Position numbers and translations under genes: made by a program. Shown piece after piece: positions 48,609 to 54,296 of a stretch of 54,296 nt of DNA (the stretch's first letter is position 1; the number at the start of each line of letters is the position of its first letter). Below the pieces are notes generated by a model that worked only from the letters and a program-made list of their open reading frames with translations, was not told where the DNA came from and searched no databases. Source of the stretch: Mordavella massiliensis (GTDB lineage Bacteria > Bacillota > Clostridia > Lachnospirales > Lachnospiraceae); assembly GCF_016901695.1 (NCBI RefSeq), contig NZ_JACJKS010000016.1:1-54296 (forward strand). The letters run 5' to 3'.

Positions 48609-49304
48609 TTAATCGTTTCCCCTCAAAATCGAATTTTGACTGCCTAAGTTATACGGACAAATATCCCTACATCTATGACAAGCTATTCTCCAAACCTGCT
48701 CTTCTTCATCATCTCCAAATGCAAAATCCCAACAGGATTGCTGTCTTATTTCTGGATTTTCTAAAGCGTTTACAGGACAAATATCAACACATAAGTTACA
48801 GTTATTACAAAGAGGTTCTTTCATTTTATCAGGCTCAAGATCCTGTTCACATAACACTGCTCCTAACCAGACCATACTTCCAAACTCTGGCGTTATTAAC
48901 AAAGAATGCCTTCCTATTGTTCCCAACCCTGCCGCTTGAGCTATATGTTTTTGCGAAACAATAGAACGCCATCTGTTAGTATTTTTATCCCATTGGCTTT
49001 CATTTGTAGGAATAGGAACACATACTATCTGGTTCTTTTCCATTTCAATACAAAAATCCAGAGCTATCGCATCCATTTTTGACGTGATAGAATTTCTTAC
49101 CCTTGTATATGGAATATTAGACTTACACCTAAGTGTTCCTACTGGAAATCTGCAGCCAAAAGAAATTACCGATTTGCAAGTCGGAAGTACATCTAAAGGA
49201 TGATAGCCTTTCAGTGCATTATCAAACCTGTCTATACTTGCTATACCACACAAATCTGCACCTAACGCAAACGCCATTTCCTTTATACTTTTACTATCCA
49301 CCAT
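48609..49304 (-). CDS. QueG-like iron-sulfur protein
   Basis: A 231-residue protein with the order of epoxyqueuosine reductase-like enzymes: ALGADLCGIASIDRF, SFGCRFPVGTL, then AAGLGTIGRHSLLITPEFGSMV (core GLGTIGRHSLLITPEFG), and a ferredoxin part CNNCNLCVDICPVNAL plus late CHRCRDICPYN, giving two [4Fe-4S] clusters. True QueG is about 310-380 residues with cobalamin-binding parts and HEAT repeats; this one lacks the long C-terminus, so tRNA queuosine synthesis is unproven. The ATG follows ACGGAGGTG. It is flanked on both sides by copies of a short repeat. Confidence 0.83.
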   Translation of the reverse strand: MVDSKSIKEMAFALGADLCGIASIDRFDNALKGYHPLDVLPTCKSVISFGCRFPVGTLRCKSNIPYTRVRNSITSKMDAIALDFCIEMEKNQIVCVPIPTNESQWDKNTNRWRSIVSQKHIAQAAGLGTIGRHSLLITPEFGSMVWLGAVLCEQDLEPDKMKEPLCNNCNLCVDICPVNALENPEIRQQSCWDFAFGDDEEEQVWRIACHRCRDICPYNLGSQNSILRGND

Positions 49305-49335
49305 ACAATACCCACCTCCGTAAATTTCAATTTTC

Positions 49336-49355
49336 TGCTCGACAACTTAGGATTT
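49336..49355. repeat. short repeat, copy 2 (diverged)
   Basis: TGCTCGACAACTTAGGATTT, starting 23 bases before copy 3. It matches the other copies at the TGCT start, the ACAA/CT core and the GGATTT end. Confidence 0.6.
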
Positions 49356-49358
49356 GTC

Positions 49359-49378
49359 TGCTTAACAAACTGGGATTT
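49359..49378. repeat. short repeat, copy 3, just after the PPOX-type gene
   Basis: TGCTTAACAAACTGGGATTT. Its last 14 bases are identical to copy 1. It ends five bases from the stop codon of the PPOX-type gene. Confidence 0.75.
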
Positions 49379-49383
49379 GAAAT

Positions 49384-49800
49384 TTAAAAATCATATCTTG
49401 TTCCATGTGAAAGTAACAGCCCGTCCGTTAATTTCACGCATAAAATTATAGTGTTTTCATCATCAAAATTATTATGCCCATTATCAATCCATTCAGCAAA
49501 AACTCTTTTCAGTTTTTCTGCAATTATACGATTTTCTTCTTTTCCAAAATAGCCCAAATTCTTCCCCTTTCCGTGTGCTGTAAACCAGTCACCCGCTATT
49601 GCAACATTTGGGTTATTCTCTATTTGTTTTATTTTGTTAGAAAGTGCATGTGTAATAATATAAAATGACCCCTCCTCATAATAGGCATTTACATTACGCA
49701 CATATGGCACTTCATTCGCCGCCGTTGCTAATGCAATCACCGTGTCTTTTCCAAAGCGTTCCATCATTATTTTTTCAGCTTCTGAACTTAATTTTCTCAT
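49384..49800 (-). CDS. pyridoxamine 5'-phosphate oxidase-like flavoprotein
   Basis: A 138-residue split-barrel protein. VIALATAANEVPYVRNVNAYYEEGSFYI (core ATAANEVPYVRNVNAYY) and NKIKQIENNPNVAIAGDWF are typical of PPOX-family FMN proteins in anaerobes. The true vitamin B6 oxidases are longer; members like this may be flavin reductases or F420/heme binders of unknown substrate. The ATG follows AAAGGAGG. It lies 44 bases after the DUF3795 gene. Confidence 0.87.
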   Translation of the reverse strand: MRKLSSEAEKIMMERFGKDTVIALATAANEVPYVRNVNAYYEEGSFYIITHALSNKIKQIENNPNVAIAGDWFTAHGKGKNLGYFGKEENRIIAEKLKRVFAEWIDNGHNNFDDENTIILCVKLTDGLLLSHGTRYDF

Positions 49801-49844
49801 AAGGTTACCTCCTTTACAAATTCCAATTTATTATTCTATGTATT

Positions 49845-50177
49845 CTATCCTTTCAAATTCTCCAAAACCATCGGATTGTTTTTTAGAATCGCTCCAACAG
49901 TCAGGCAGGTTTCTAAATCCGGACAGTCACCGCAGGTGGAAACACCTTTTTTCAAAGCACATTTCCGGATTTCACATATATGCTCGCAAAATACCGTTTT
50001 TGCCCCATTCATACGGCAGCCCTCACAGTTAATATGTTCCGGCAAAATCGGAGCATTATTCAGCTCTGCCCACAACTTCGCCGTTTTCTCCCGCAAAGCC
50101 TGATCGTCATTGACAGTCGCTATATATGCGTCGCATTTTTCGCAGTCCAGCCCGCAGTATCCGATCATATCTTTCAT
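49845..50177 (-). CDS. DUF3795 cysteine-rich protein
   Basis: A 110-residue protein with twelve or so cysteines in pairs: GYCGLDCEKCDAYI, CEGCRMNG, FCEHICEIRKCAL and CGDCPDLETC. This is DUF3795, a putative zinc- or iron-sulfur-binding family common in anaerobes and of unknown function. The ATG at 50175-50177 follows GGAGGAAG and overlaps the SRPBCC stop as ATGA, so the two are coupled. A second member is at 51063-51437. Confidence 0.87.
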   Translation of the reverse strand: MKDMIGYCGLDCEKCDAYIATVNDDQALREKTAKLWAELNNAPILPEHINCEGCRMNGAKTVFCEHICEIRKCALKKGVSTCGDCPDLETCLTVGAILKNNPMVLENLKG

Positions 50178-50581
50178 AGGTTGCTTCCTCCCAATGCTTT
50201 TCTTATATCCACAACAAATTGTGCCTGCTGTTTTTTCAAATATGATTTCACAAAGGGTTTTAGCAACCATTTCTTCGCCTCCACTTGCTCCGTAAAATCT
50301 ATCTCTGTTTCATCGCCTTTGGCAGTGAAAATGCCTGTCCAATGACCTGTCATATTGCTGTTTTCCATATCAAATTCCCATCGTCTGTATGGTTCAACAA
50401 GCGTTACGGTAAAGCTTGTAGGATAGCTGTCTTGGGTGTATTCAATAAATTGCTTATCACTGATAACTACTGTTTTACTCAAGTCACTTCTCCAGGCAGC
50501 GTAATTCTCAATATTCAAAACAAAATCCCACACTGTGTGAAGTTCGACGGGAATCAGCGCTTTTATATTTGAAACCGCCAT
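50174..50581 (-). CDS. SRPBCC-family protein (polyketide cyclase/START-like fold)
   Basis: A 135-residue protein of the helix-grip fold: IPVELHTVWDFVLNIENYAAWR at the start is the usual opening (core TVWDFVLNIENYAAW), followed by beta strands with a cavity that binds hydrophobic ligands and a long C-terminal helix (KSYLKKQQAQFVVDIRKAL). Function unknown. The ATG follows AAGGGGGAAG. It overlaps the DUF3795 gene by 4 bases. Confidence 0.85.
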   Translation of the reverse strand: MAVSNIKALIPVELHTVWDFVLNIENYAAWRSDLSKTVVISDKQFIEYTQDSYPTSFTVTLVEPYRRWEFDMENSNMTGHWTGIFTAKGDETEIDFTEQVEAKKWLLKPFVKSYLKKQQAQFVVDIRKALGGSNL

Positions 50582-50646
50582 TTTTGCTTCCCCCTTAAAT
50601 CAATCGTATTTCTCAATATGCACGATGACAATCGCCGACTGATTCT

Positions 50647-51036
50647 CTACGACTTAGAATCATTTTTTTCTATCATATACGACTGTAAACTCTTTTCACA
50701 TCCATTTTTTTCATAAAACGCTTCAACTCCAGGCTGTGCACCAAAATACAGCATAGTTGGAGAAGTTTCTTTTGCCAAATGGAGAAGTTTACTTCCAATA
50801 CCATGCTTTTGATATTCCGGTAAAACAAGTAATTCTGTAATAGTTCCGAAAAAATAACCGTCTGTAAGTATACGCAGACATCCTACAAGCATGTCTCCAT
50901 CATAGGCCGTTATATTAATGGTCTTAGATAAGGCCGCTTCCGTTTTCTCAATATCATACCGACCTTCCCATACTCTATTAACAAATGAAATAAAAACGTC
51001 TGCTTTCAGTTCTTTATCATCAATCTTATATTCCAT
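50647..51036 (-). CDS. GNAT acetyltransferase
   Basis: A 129-residue minimal acetyltransferase. The acetyl-CoA loop is VLPEYQKHGIGSKLLHLA, and FYEKNGCEKS is motif B. The N-terminal KIDDKELKADVFISFVNRVW has the look of small GNATs of Clostridium. Substrate unknown. The ATG at 51034-51036 follows AAAGGG ten bases away. It lies between the second DUF3795 gene and the SRPBCC gene in the A+T-rich block. A GATTCT/AGAATC dyad overlaps its stop codon. Confidence 0.85.
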   Translation of the reverse strand: MEYKIDDKELKADVFISFVNRVWEGRYDIEKTEAALSKTINITAYDGDMLVGCLRILTDGYFFGTITELLVLPEYQKHGIGSKLLHLAKETSPTMLYFGAQPGVEAFYEKNGCEKSLQSYMIEKNDSKS

Positions 51037-51062
51037 GAACTCTATATCCCTTTAATAACAAT

Positions 51063-51437
51063 CTATCGCGCTCCCGTTAAGATAAAATTCATTAACTGTT
51101 CTACATCATCAAAGTCATCGTAATCCCCGTTTATACCCTCTCGATGATACACAACACCATTTTTCTCATTTCTCTCCAAACAATCCAGAAGCTTTTCCTC
51201 TCCATACTTTTTGGCAAACAGGCTAAATGTATATGGCTTAATTTTCCTCAATAATCCTTTTCTGCAATCTTCTTCACACTCATAACAATGTGTCAGCCCT
51301 TTTGTAATCGAACATTTTTTATTTTCACAAGAATCATTATCCGGGCAGCCGTTTGATCCACATCCATTGCAATCTGGATTTTCTGTGCATAAACAGCATG
51401 CAAGGCCACATCTGGCAATTCCTAATTCCCGTTTCAT
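51063..51437 (-). CDS. DUF3795 cysteine-rich protein, second member
   Basis: A 124-residue protein with a dense N-terminal cysteine field (ARCGLACCLCTENPDCNGCG, then CPDNDSCENKKC) and a further CYECEEDC. It belongs to DUF3795 like the protein at 49845-50177 but carries a longer C-terminal helical half (KPYTFSLFAKKYGEEKLLDC). The two are not recent copies of each other. The ATG follows GAGGAGG. Its role is unknown; metal binding is likely. Confidence 0.85.
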   Translation of the reverse strand: MKRELGIARCGLACCLCTENPDCNGCGSNGCPDNDSCENKKCSITKGLTHCYECEEDCRKGLLRKIKPYTFSLFAKKYGEEKLLDCLERNEKNGVVYHREGINGDYDDFDDVEQLMNFILTGAR

Positions 51438-51468
51438 AAAGTTCCTCCTCAGCTTCCAGGTTATCAGT

Positions 51469-51708
51469 CTACCAATATTTCTCTATACAACCCCTGGCTT
51501 CTTCTTCTGTAAGCTCATAGGTGTCCTGAAGTTTTTGCAAAATCTGCCCCTTCGGAATGTCGAATTCCTTCAAAGAATGTATCAATCCACAGATTCCCCG
51601 CTCCTGCTCTTCCTTTTTACCATCTTGATATCCATCCTCATAGCCCTCTTTTTTCATGGCTTTCTCGTATGCTTCCTGATCAAATCCTTCCAGTACCATC
51701 TGTACCAC
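51469..51708 (-). pseudogene. C-terminal remnant of an Rpn-type (PD-(D/E)XK) nuclease/transposase protein
   Basis: The 79-residue reading has VVQMVLEGFDQEAYEKAMKK, then the repetitive EGYEDGYQDGKKEEQERG and a C-terminal helical domain (KGQILQKLQDTYELTEEEA). This is how the tail of Rpn-family recombination-promoting proteins looks; the nuclease domain is missing. The frame stays open upstream to about 51749 but has no good start there. A promoter and AAAGGAG lie just before, yet the ATG they would serve (about 51738-51740) is in another frame and stops after four codons. I read it as a decayed gene; a short live gene starting at the GTG of 51708 is possible. Confidence 0.55.
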
Positions 51709-51755
51709 CTCTGCTTTCTGCGCTCTCAGACTGCCATCATCGATTTTCTCCTTTC

Positions 51756-51784
51756 ATTATAGAAAACAAAACAAACCGTTGCAA
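51756..51784 (-). promoter_or_regulatory. promoter in front of the Rpn-type remnant
   Basis: Minus strand TTGCAA (51779-51784), 17 bases, TATAAT (51756-51761). The transcript would begin close to AAAGGAG. The promoter seems preserved though the gene is not. Confidence 0.6.
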
Positions 51785-51820
51785 CCTTTAAGTGAGCTCA
51801 AAAAAGGTCTGGAAATAAAT

Positions 51821-51865
51821 GGCGGAAACCGCCGGATATAAAATGGACGGCCGGAGGATCCGGCC
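51821..51865. repeat. two small dyads in the spacer before ogt
   Basis: GGCGG-AAA-CCGCC (51821-51833) and GGCCGG-aggat-CCGGCC (51849-51865). Neither has a T-run in a useful place, so terminator function is uncertain. The rest of the 297-base spacer (51709-52005) holds the promoter above and no open frame I trust. Confidence 0.4.
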
Positions 51866-52005
51866 CTTTGTGGAGAAAGAACTCTCCCGTTGATTGTCTG
51901 TTCATTATAGTGGAAAGACTCTTAAAAAACAAGATGGCAGAATGGACAAATTCTTTAGTCATTACTTCTGTCCAGACTTAGTAAATACAACATCGTCTGT
52001 CCACT

Positions 52006-52506
52006 TTAAAGACAGCCTGTCTTTTCCAACTTCAGCAGATACATTTTTTTCTCTATACCGCCGGCATATCCCGTAAGACTGCCATTTGCCCCTACCACAC
52101 GGTGGCAGGGCACAATGATCGAGATCTCATTGTGGCCTACCGCGCCGCCTACGGCCTGTGCTGACATACGCGGCAGTCCTTTCTTAGCGGCGATCTGCTT
52201 TGCAATCTCGCCGTATGTCATCGTCTGGCCGTATGGAATAACGCAGAGGATTTCCCATACTTCCTTTTGAAAGTCTGTGCCTGCAAAATGAAGCGGTACA
52301 GTAAAGTCAGGCTCTTTTCCTGAAAAGTAAATGTCGAGCCACTGTTTTACTTTTTCAAAAAGGGGAATCTCTTTTTCCTCGTGTTCCTTGTCCAGATGAA
52401 GGGCGAAATATTTTTGCCCCTCAAACCATAAGCCCGTCAATCCAATCTCGTCCGCAGCTAAAAGAATATCGCCGATGGGGGAACGATAATGACTGATATA
52501 CTGCAT
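52006..52506 (-). CDS. ogt: methylated-DNA-protein cysteine S-methyltransferase
   Basis: A 166-residue suicide repair protein taking the methyl group from O6-methylguanine onto its own cysteine, C134 in the PCHRVV motif. The DNA-binding helix-turn-helix is in IPYGQTMTYGEIAKQI, with the arginine finger in the following SAQAVGGAVGHN region. The C-terminal YAGGIEKKMYLLKLE is also standard. The ATG at 52504-52506 follows GGGAGG. It stands alone between two accessory genes. Confidence 0.95.
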   Translation of the reverse strand: MQYISHYRSPIGDILLAADEIGLTGLWFEGQKYFALHLDKEHEEKEIPLFEKVKQWLDIYFSGKEPDFTVPLHFAGTDFQKEVWEILCVIPYGQTMTYGEIAKQIAAKKGLPRMSAQAVGGAVGHNEISIIVPCHRVVGANGSLTGYAGGIEKKMYLLKLEKTGCL

Positions 52507-52545
52507 GCTCAACCCTCCCATTTAATTCCAGCAGAGATCCCGCTT

Positions 52546-53049
52546 CTATTCCCCGTCTTCCAGGAGATAGTAATGCGGAATGATATCTTCATAATGTCCG
52601 TCTTTCATCAGAAAACCGCCCGGTATAACTCCAAGCTGGACAAACCCCAGTTTCTTATACAATTGCAGCGCCGCGTGATTTGTCCTGACGACAGCATTAA
52701 ACTGCAAAATGCGGAAGCCACACTCTCTTGCCCTCTGGATCGAATCCAGGACCATCTTTTCTCCGGCGCCGTTTCCTCTGGCTTCCTTTAAAACAGCATA
52801 ACTGGTATTCGATATGTGACCGCACCGGCCCACGTTATTGGGGTGAAGGATATAAATTCCCAGAATGGCTCCTGTATCTTTGTCCTCCGCCACGCCGGTA
52901 TACGTCTGTTCCTGGAAAAACCGAAGCCCTTCTTCCGGTTCCAATTCGTCCAGAAAGGGAAATGCAATCCCGTCCTCGATCACCTGGTTCCATATTTTGA
53001 GGGATGCTTCCAGATCCCTCTCCTCAAATCTTCTGACACATATTTCCAT
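52546..53049 (-). CDS. GNAT acetyltransferase
   Basis: A 167-residue acetyltransferase. VRRFEERDLEASLKIWNQVIEDG opens the fold (core RFEERDLEASLKIWN), VLKEARGNGAGEKMVLDSI holds the acetyl-CoA loop (RGNGAG), and NHAALQLYKKLGFVQLG is motif B. The IAFPFLDELEPEEG segment is like phosphinothricin/amino-acid N-acetyltransferases, but the substrate is unproven. The ATG follows GAGGAGG. It is 39 bases upstream of ogt on the same strand. Confidence 0.9.
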   Translation of the reverse strand: MEICVRRFEERDLEASLKIWNQVIEDGIAFPFLDELEPEEGLRFFQEQTYTGVAEDKDTGAILGIYILHPNNVGRCGHISNTSYAVLKEARGNGAGEKMVLDSIQRARECGFRILQFNAVVRTNHAALQLYKKLGFVQLGVIPGGFLMKDGHYEDIIPHYYLLEDGE

Positions 53050-53093
53050 GATTTGTCCCTCCTCAAATTTTATCTGCGACTGCCAATTCCAGG

Positions 53094-53537
53094 CTATTGT
53101 AATTTCATAAACAAGATGGGGTACGGATTCCCCTGCTCGTCAATCTCTGATCTCTCCCGAACCCGAAATCCCATATGCTCATAAAATCCTTTGGCCTGCG
53201 AGTTCTGCTCATTGACAGTCAGTTCTTTGACGCCATATTCTGTAATGCCATATCCCAGCAGCTTTCTTCCCAATCCCCTTCCCCGCTCTTCAGGCGTAAG
53301 AAACAGCATTTCCAGCTTTCCGCCGTCAATCCCCATAAAAGCAATGGGCGCTCCTTCGGCGTTGGTTTCAACGATTAGATCCGGCACGGCAGTCAGGGCA
53401 GCCGGCACGAATTTCTTGATTTCTTCGATTTCCCCGTCAGATAAGAACAGATGGGTTTCCCTTACTGATCTTTCCCATACGCCAAGCAACTGCTCTACCA
53501 GCAAGGGCGTTCTGTCCTCTTTTCTGATTTTCTTCAT
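53094..53537 (-). CDS. GNAT acetyltransferase (YjaB-like)
   Basis: A 147-residue acetyltransferase. VWERSVRETHLFLSDGEIEEI is typical of YjaB-type enzymes (core WERSVRETHLFLSD), LFLTPEERGRGLGRKLLGYGI is the acetyl-CoA loop, and NSQAKGFYEHMGFRV is motif B. The C-terminal PILFMKLQ strand closes the fold. E. coli YjaB binds acetyl-CoA; its substrate is unknown. The ATG follows GAGGTG. It lies 15 bases downstream of the DUF5655 gene. Confidence 0.9.
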   Translation of the reverse strand: MKKIRKEDRTPLLVEQLLGVWERSVRETHLFLSDGEIEEIKKFVPAALTAVPDLIVETNAEGAPIAFMGIDGGKLEMLFLTPEERGRGLGRKLLGYGITEYGVKELTVNEQNSQAKGFYEHMGFRVRERSEIDEQGNPYPILFMKLQ

Positions 53538-53552
53538 AACACACCTCAGCGT

Positions 53553-53930
53553 TTATTTCGTACTCGCAAAGGCATATGCCTCTGCTACCCAGCCCAGCAG
53601 TTCTTCATCTAGCTCATCTGCTGATCCGATCACGATATGCGTGGTCCACCGCCCCGGATAAGGTTCTGTCTTCACAGCCACCCGGGGAGATTCCAGCGGA
53701 TAAGGCATGCAAAGCGTGATCACAAGGTAGGGATCTGGCAGCTCTTTCTTCTTTTTTACCCGGGCAAAAGATACGCAGGCAAAGAGATGCCGGTTTGAAA
53801 AGGATATCTGTGATTTCTGCACCTTGATACTCGTGTCCGGATGTTGATCCATAACTGTGCCTGCAAATGCTTCATACAGCGGAAGCGCTTCCGGCTGCTG
53901 TTCAAAAAACGAAAGTGTAGCTGTATCCAT
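53553..53930 (-). CDS. DUF5655-type protein
   Basis: A 125-residue protein. TSIKVQKSQISFSNRHLFACVSF, then PDPYLVITLCMPYPLESPRVAVKTEPYPGRWTTHIVI (core PLESPRVAVKTEPYPGRWTT) and a final helix DEELLGWVAEAYAFA fit the DUF5655 family, small proteins of unknown function thought to share a YdhG-like fold. The ATG at 53928-53930 has GGAG ten bases upstream, located in the end of the truncated GNAT gene, which it overlaps by 29 bases. Confidence 0.8.
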   Translation of the reverse strand: MDTATLSFFEQQPEALPLYEAFAGTVMDQHPDTSIKVQKSQISFSNRHLFACVSFARVKKKKELPDPYLVITLCMPYPLESPRVAVKTEPYPGRWTTHIVIGSADELDEELLGWVAEAYAFASTK

Positions 53931-54201
53931 CTGTCTGTTTCTCCATTACATAATTTGTCAGTTCTATCCCGCATCTGACAACTTTTTGCTGTCTGATTAC
54001 CCGGTAGCCCCTGTGTTCGAAAAAGGGTCTGGCCGTAATAGACGCATGGGTCGTAATAGTCTGCTTTCCTGTCTGCTGCTCCAGTTTATCACAGATGGCA
54101 GAGGCGATTCCCTCTCTCTGGTGATACTTATGAACATACAGCCGGTCTAAATAGCCGGATTGATTGATATCACCAAATCCCACGATTCGAGACCGTTTCA
54201 A
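53902..54201 (-). pseudogene. GNAT acetyltransferase lacking its N-terminal part
   Basis: The 99-residue reading starts at a TTG and has KRSRIVGFGDINQSGYLDRL, then HKYHQREGIASAICDKLEQQ (acetyl-CoA loop QREGIA) and FFEHRGYRVIRQQ (motif B), the C-terminal two thirds of a GNAT. The first 40-50 residues usual for the family are missing, and the DNA upstream of about 54200 changes to A+T-rich sequence without coding character. No ribosome site precedes the TTG. I read it as a truncated gene, perhaps cut by a rearrangement at its left border. Confidence 0.6.
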
Positions 54202-54252
54202 GTTTTGTGTAAATTCAAAAAACTGATATAAGATATGTCATTAGTTACTCTT

Positions 54253-54282
54253 GGGCAGAGCTGTTTTTTTGAGGTTCTGCCC
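54253..54282. repeat. inverted repeat GGGCAGA / TCTGCCC at the window edge
   Basis: GGGCAGA (54253-54259) and TCTGCCC (54276-54282) around a 16-base T-rich loop. It is next to the truncation of the GNAT gene. It could be a terminator of a gene beyond the edge or the border of an inserted element. Confidence 0.45.
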
Positions 54283-54296
54283 TTGCTTGTATTATA

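Noticed and set aside
48609-49304. True epoxyqueuosine reductase QueG
   Set aside because: Too short, lacking the C-terminal repeats and clear cobalamin-site features; kept as QueG-like only.
48583-49378. CRISPR array or integron attC sites
   Set aside because: Three copies with irregular spacing and no spacers, cas genes or integrase; the core does not match attC consensus ends.
50641-50669. GATTCT/AGAATC hairpin followed by a T-run on plus
   Set aside because: It would be a terminator only for a plus-strand transcript, and no plus-strand gene is near; on minus it is preceded, not followed, by the run.
1-54296. tRNA, rRNA or known riboswitches
   Set aside because: No cloverleaf, rRNA segment or recognisable riboswitch core was seen in the spacers, all of which are under 300 bases.

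Overview
The window reads as chromosomal DNA of a Gram-positive, spore-forming, anaerobic Bacillota, most likely a Lachnospiraceae. Evidence: the neighbourhood YggS / HlyD-like protein; the sporulation genes yqfC and yqfD; the clusters DUF4321-radC-mreBCD-mrdA-min-rodA-mgsA and mutS-mutL-miaA; a flavin reductase-rubredoxin fusion; and ferredoxin-domain enzymes. I cannot name the species. No rRNA, tRNA, CRISPR array, integrase or transposase gene was seen. Almost every gene is on the minus strand; only a DUF378 protein and a MATE transporter are on plus. No gene-free stretch exceeds 300 bases.

Region 1 (1-11.9 kb) is the cell-shape and division block. Reading in the minus direction: DUF4321, radC, mreB, mreC, mreD, mrdA (PBP2), minD, minE, rodA, mgsA and a lipoprotein D-Ala-D-Ala carboxypeptidase, ending at a bidirectional terminator. 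minC, expected between mrdA and minD, is absent there. A HlyD-like membrane protein followed by the first 18 codons of a YggS-type gene closes the left edge.

Region 2 (11.9-31.6 kb) is a tight housekeeping series: an HD hydrolase, flavin reductase-rubredoxin, yqfC, yqfD, phoH, ybeY, a SpoVB/MurJ-type flippase, small proteins, a 5-formyl-THF cyclo-ligase, miaB, mutS, mutL, miaA, a methionine gamma-lyase-family PLP enzyme and two flavoprotein oxidoreductases. It combines DNA mismatch repair, tRNA A37 modification, ribosome maturation and sporulation genes with many 1-4 base overlaps.

Region 3 (31.6-44.9 kb) is accessory metabolism: a MATE exporter, a HelD-type helicase with an HD hydrolase, a RelE/HigB-type toxin-antitoxin pair with a near-perfect promoter, a GNAT enzyme, an aldo/keto reductase with a ferredoxin domain, a formate/nitrite-type channel, a sugar-type ABC importer without its ATPase, a zinc alcohol dehydrogenase, and a small cluster made of a VOC protein, a membrane-anchored XRE regulator and a small membrane protein.

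Region 4 (44.9-54.3 kb) is visibly richer in A+T and looks acquired. It holds a Fic protein and a run of small single-domain enzymes: DinB-like, CatA-like acetyltransferase, GyrI-like, several GNATs, a QueG-like iron-sulfur protein, a PPOX-type flavoprotein, two DUF3795 proteins, SRPBCC, Ogt and DUF5655. It also holds two gene remnants. A short repeat (core ACAAACTGGGATTT) flanks the QueG-like gene and sits just after two stop codons; this and the missing minC are the observations I would check first.
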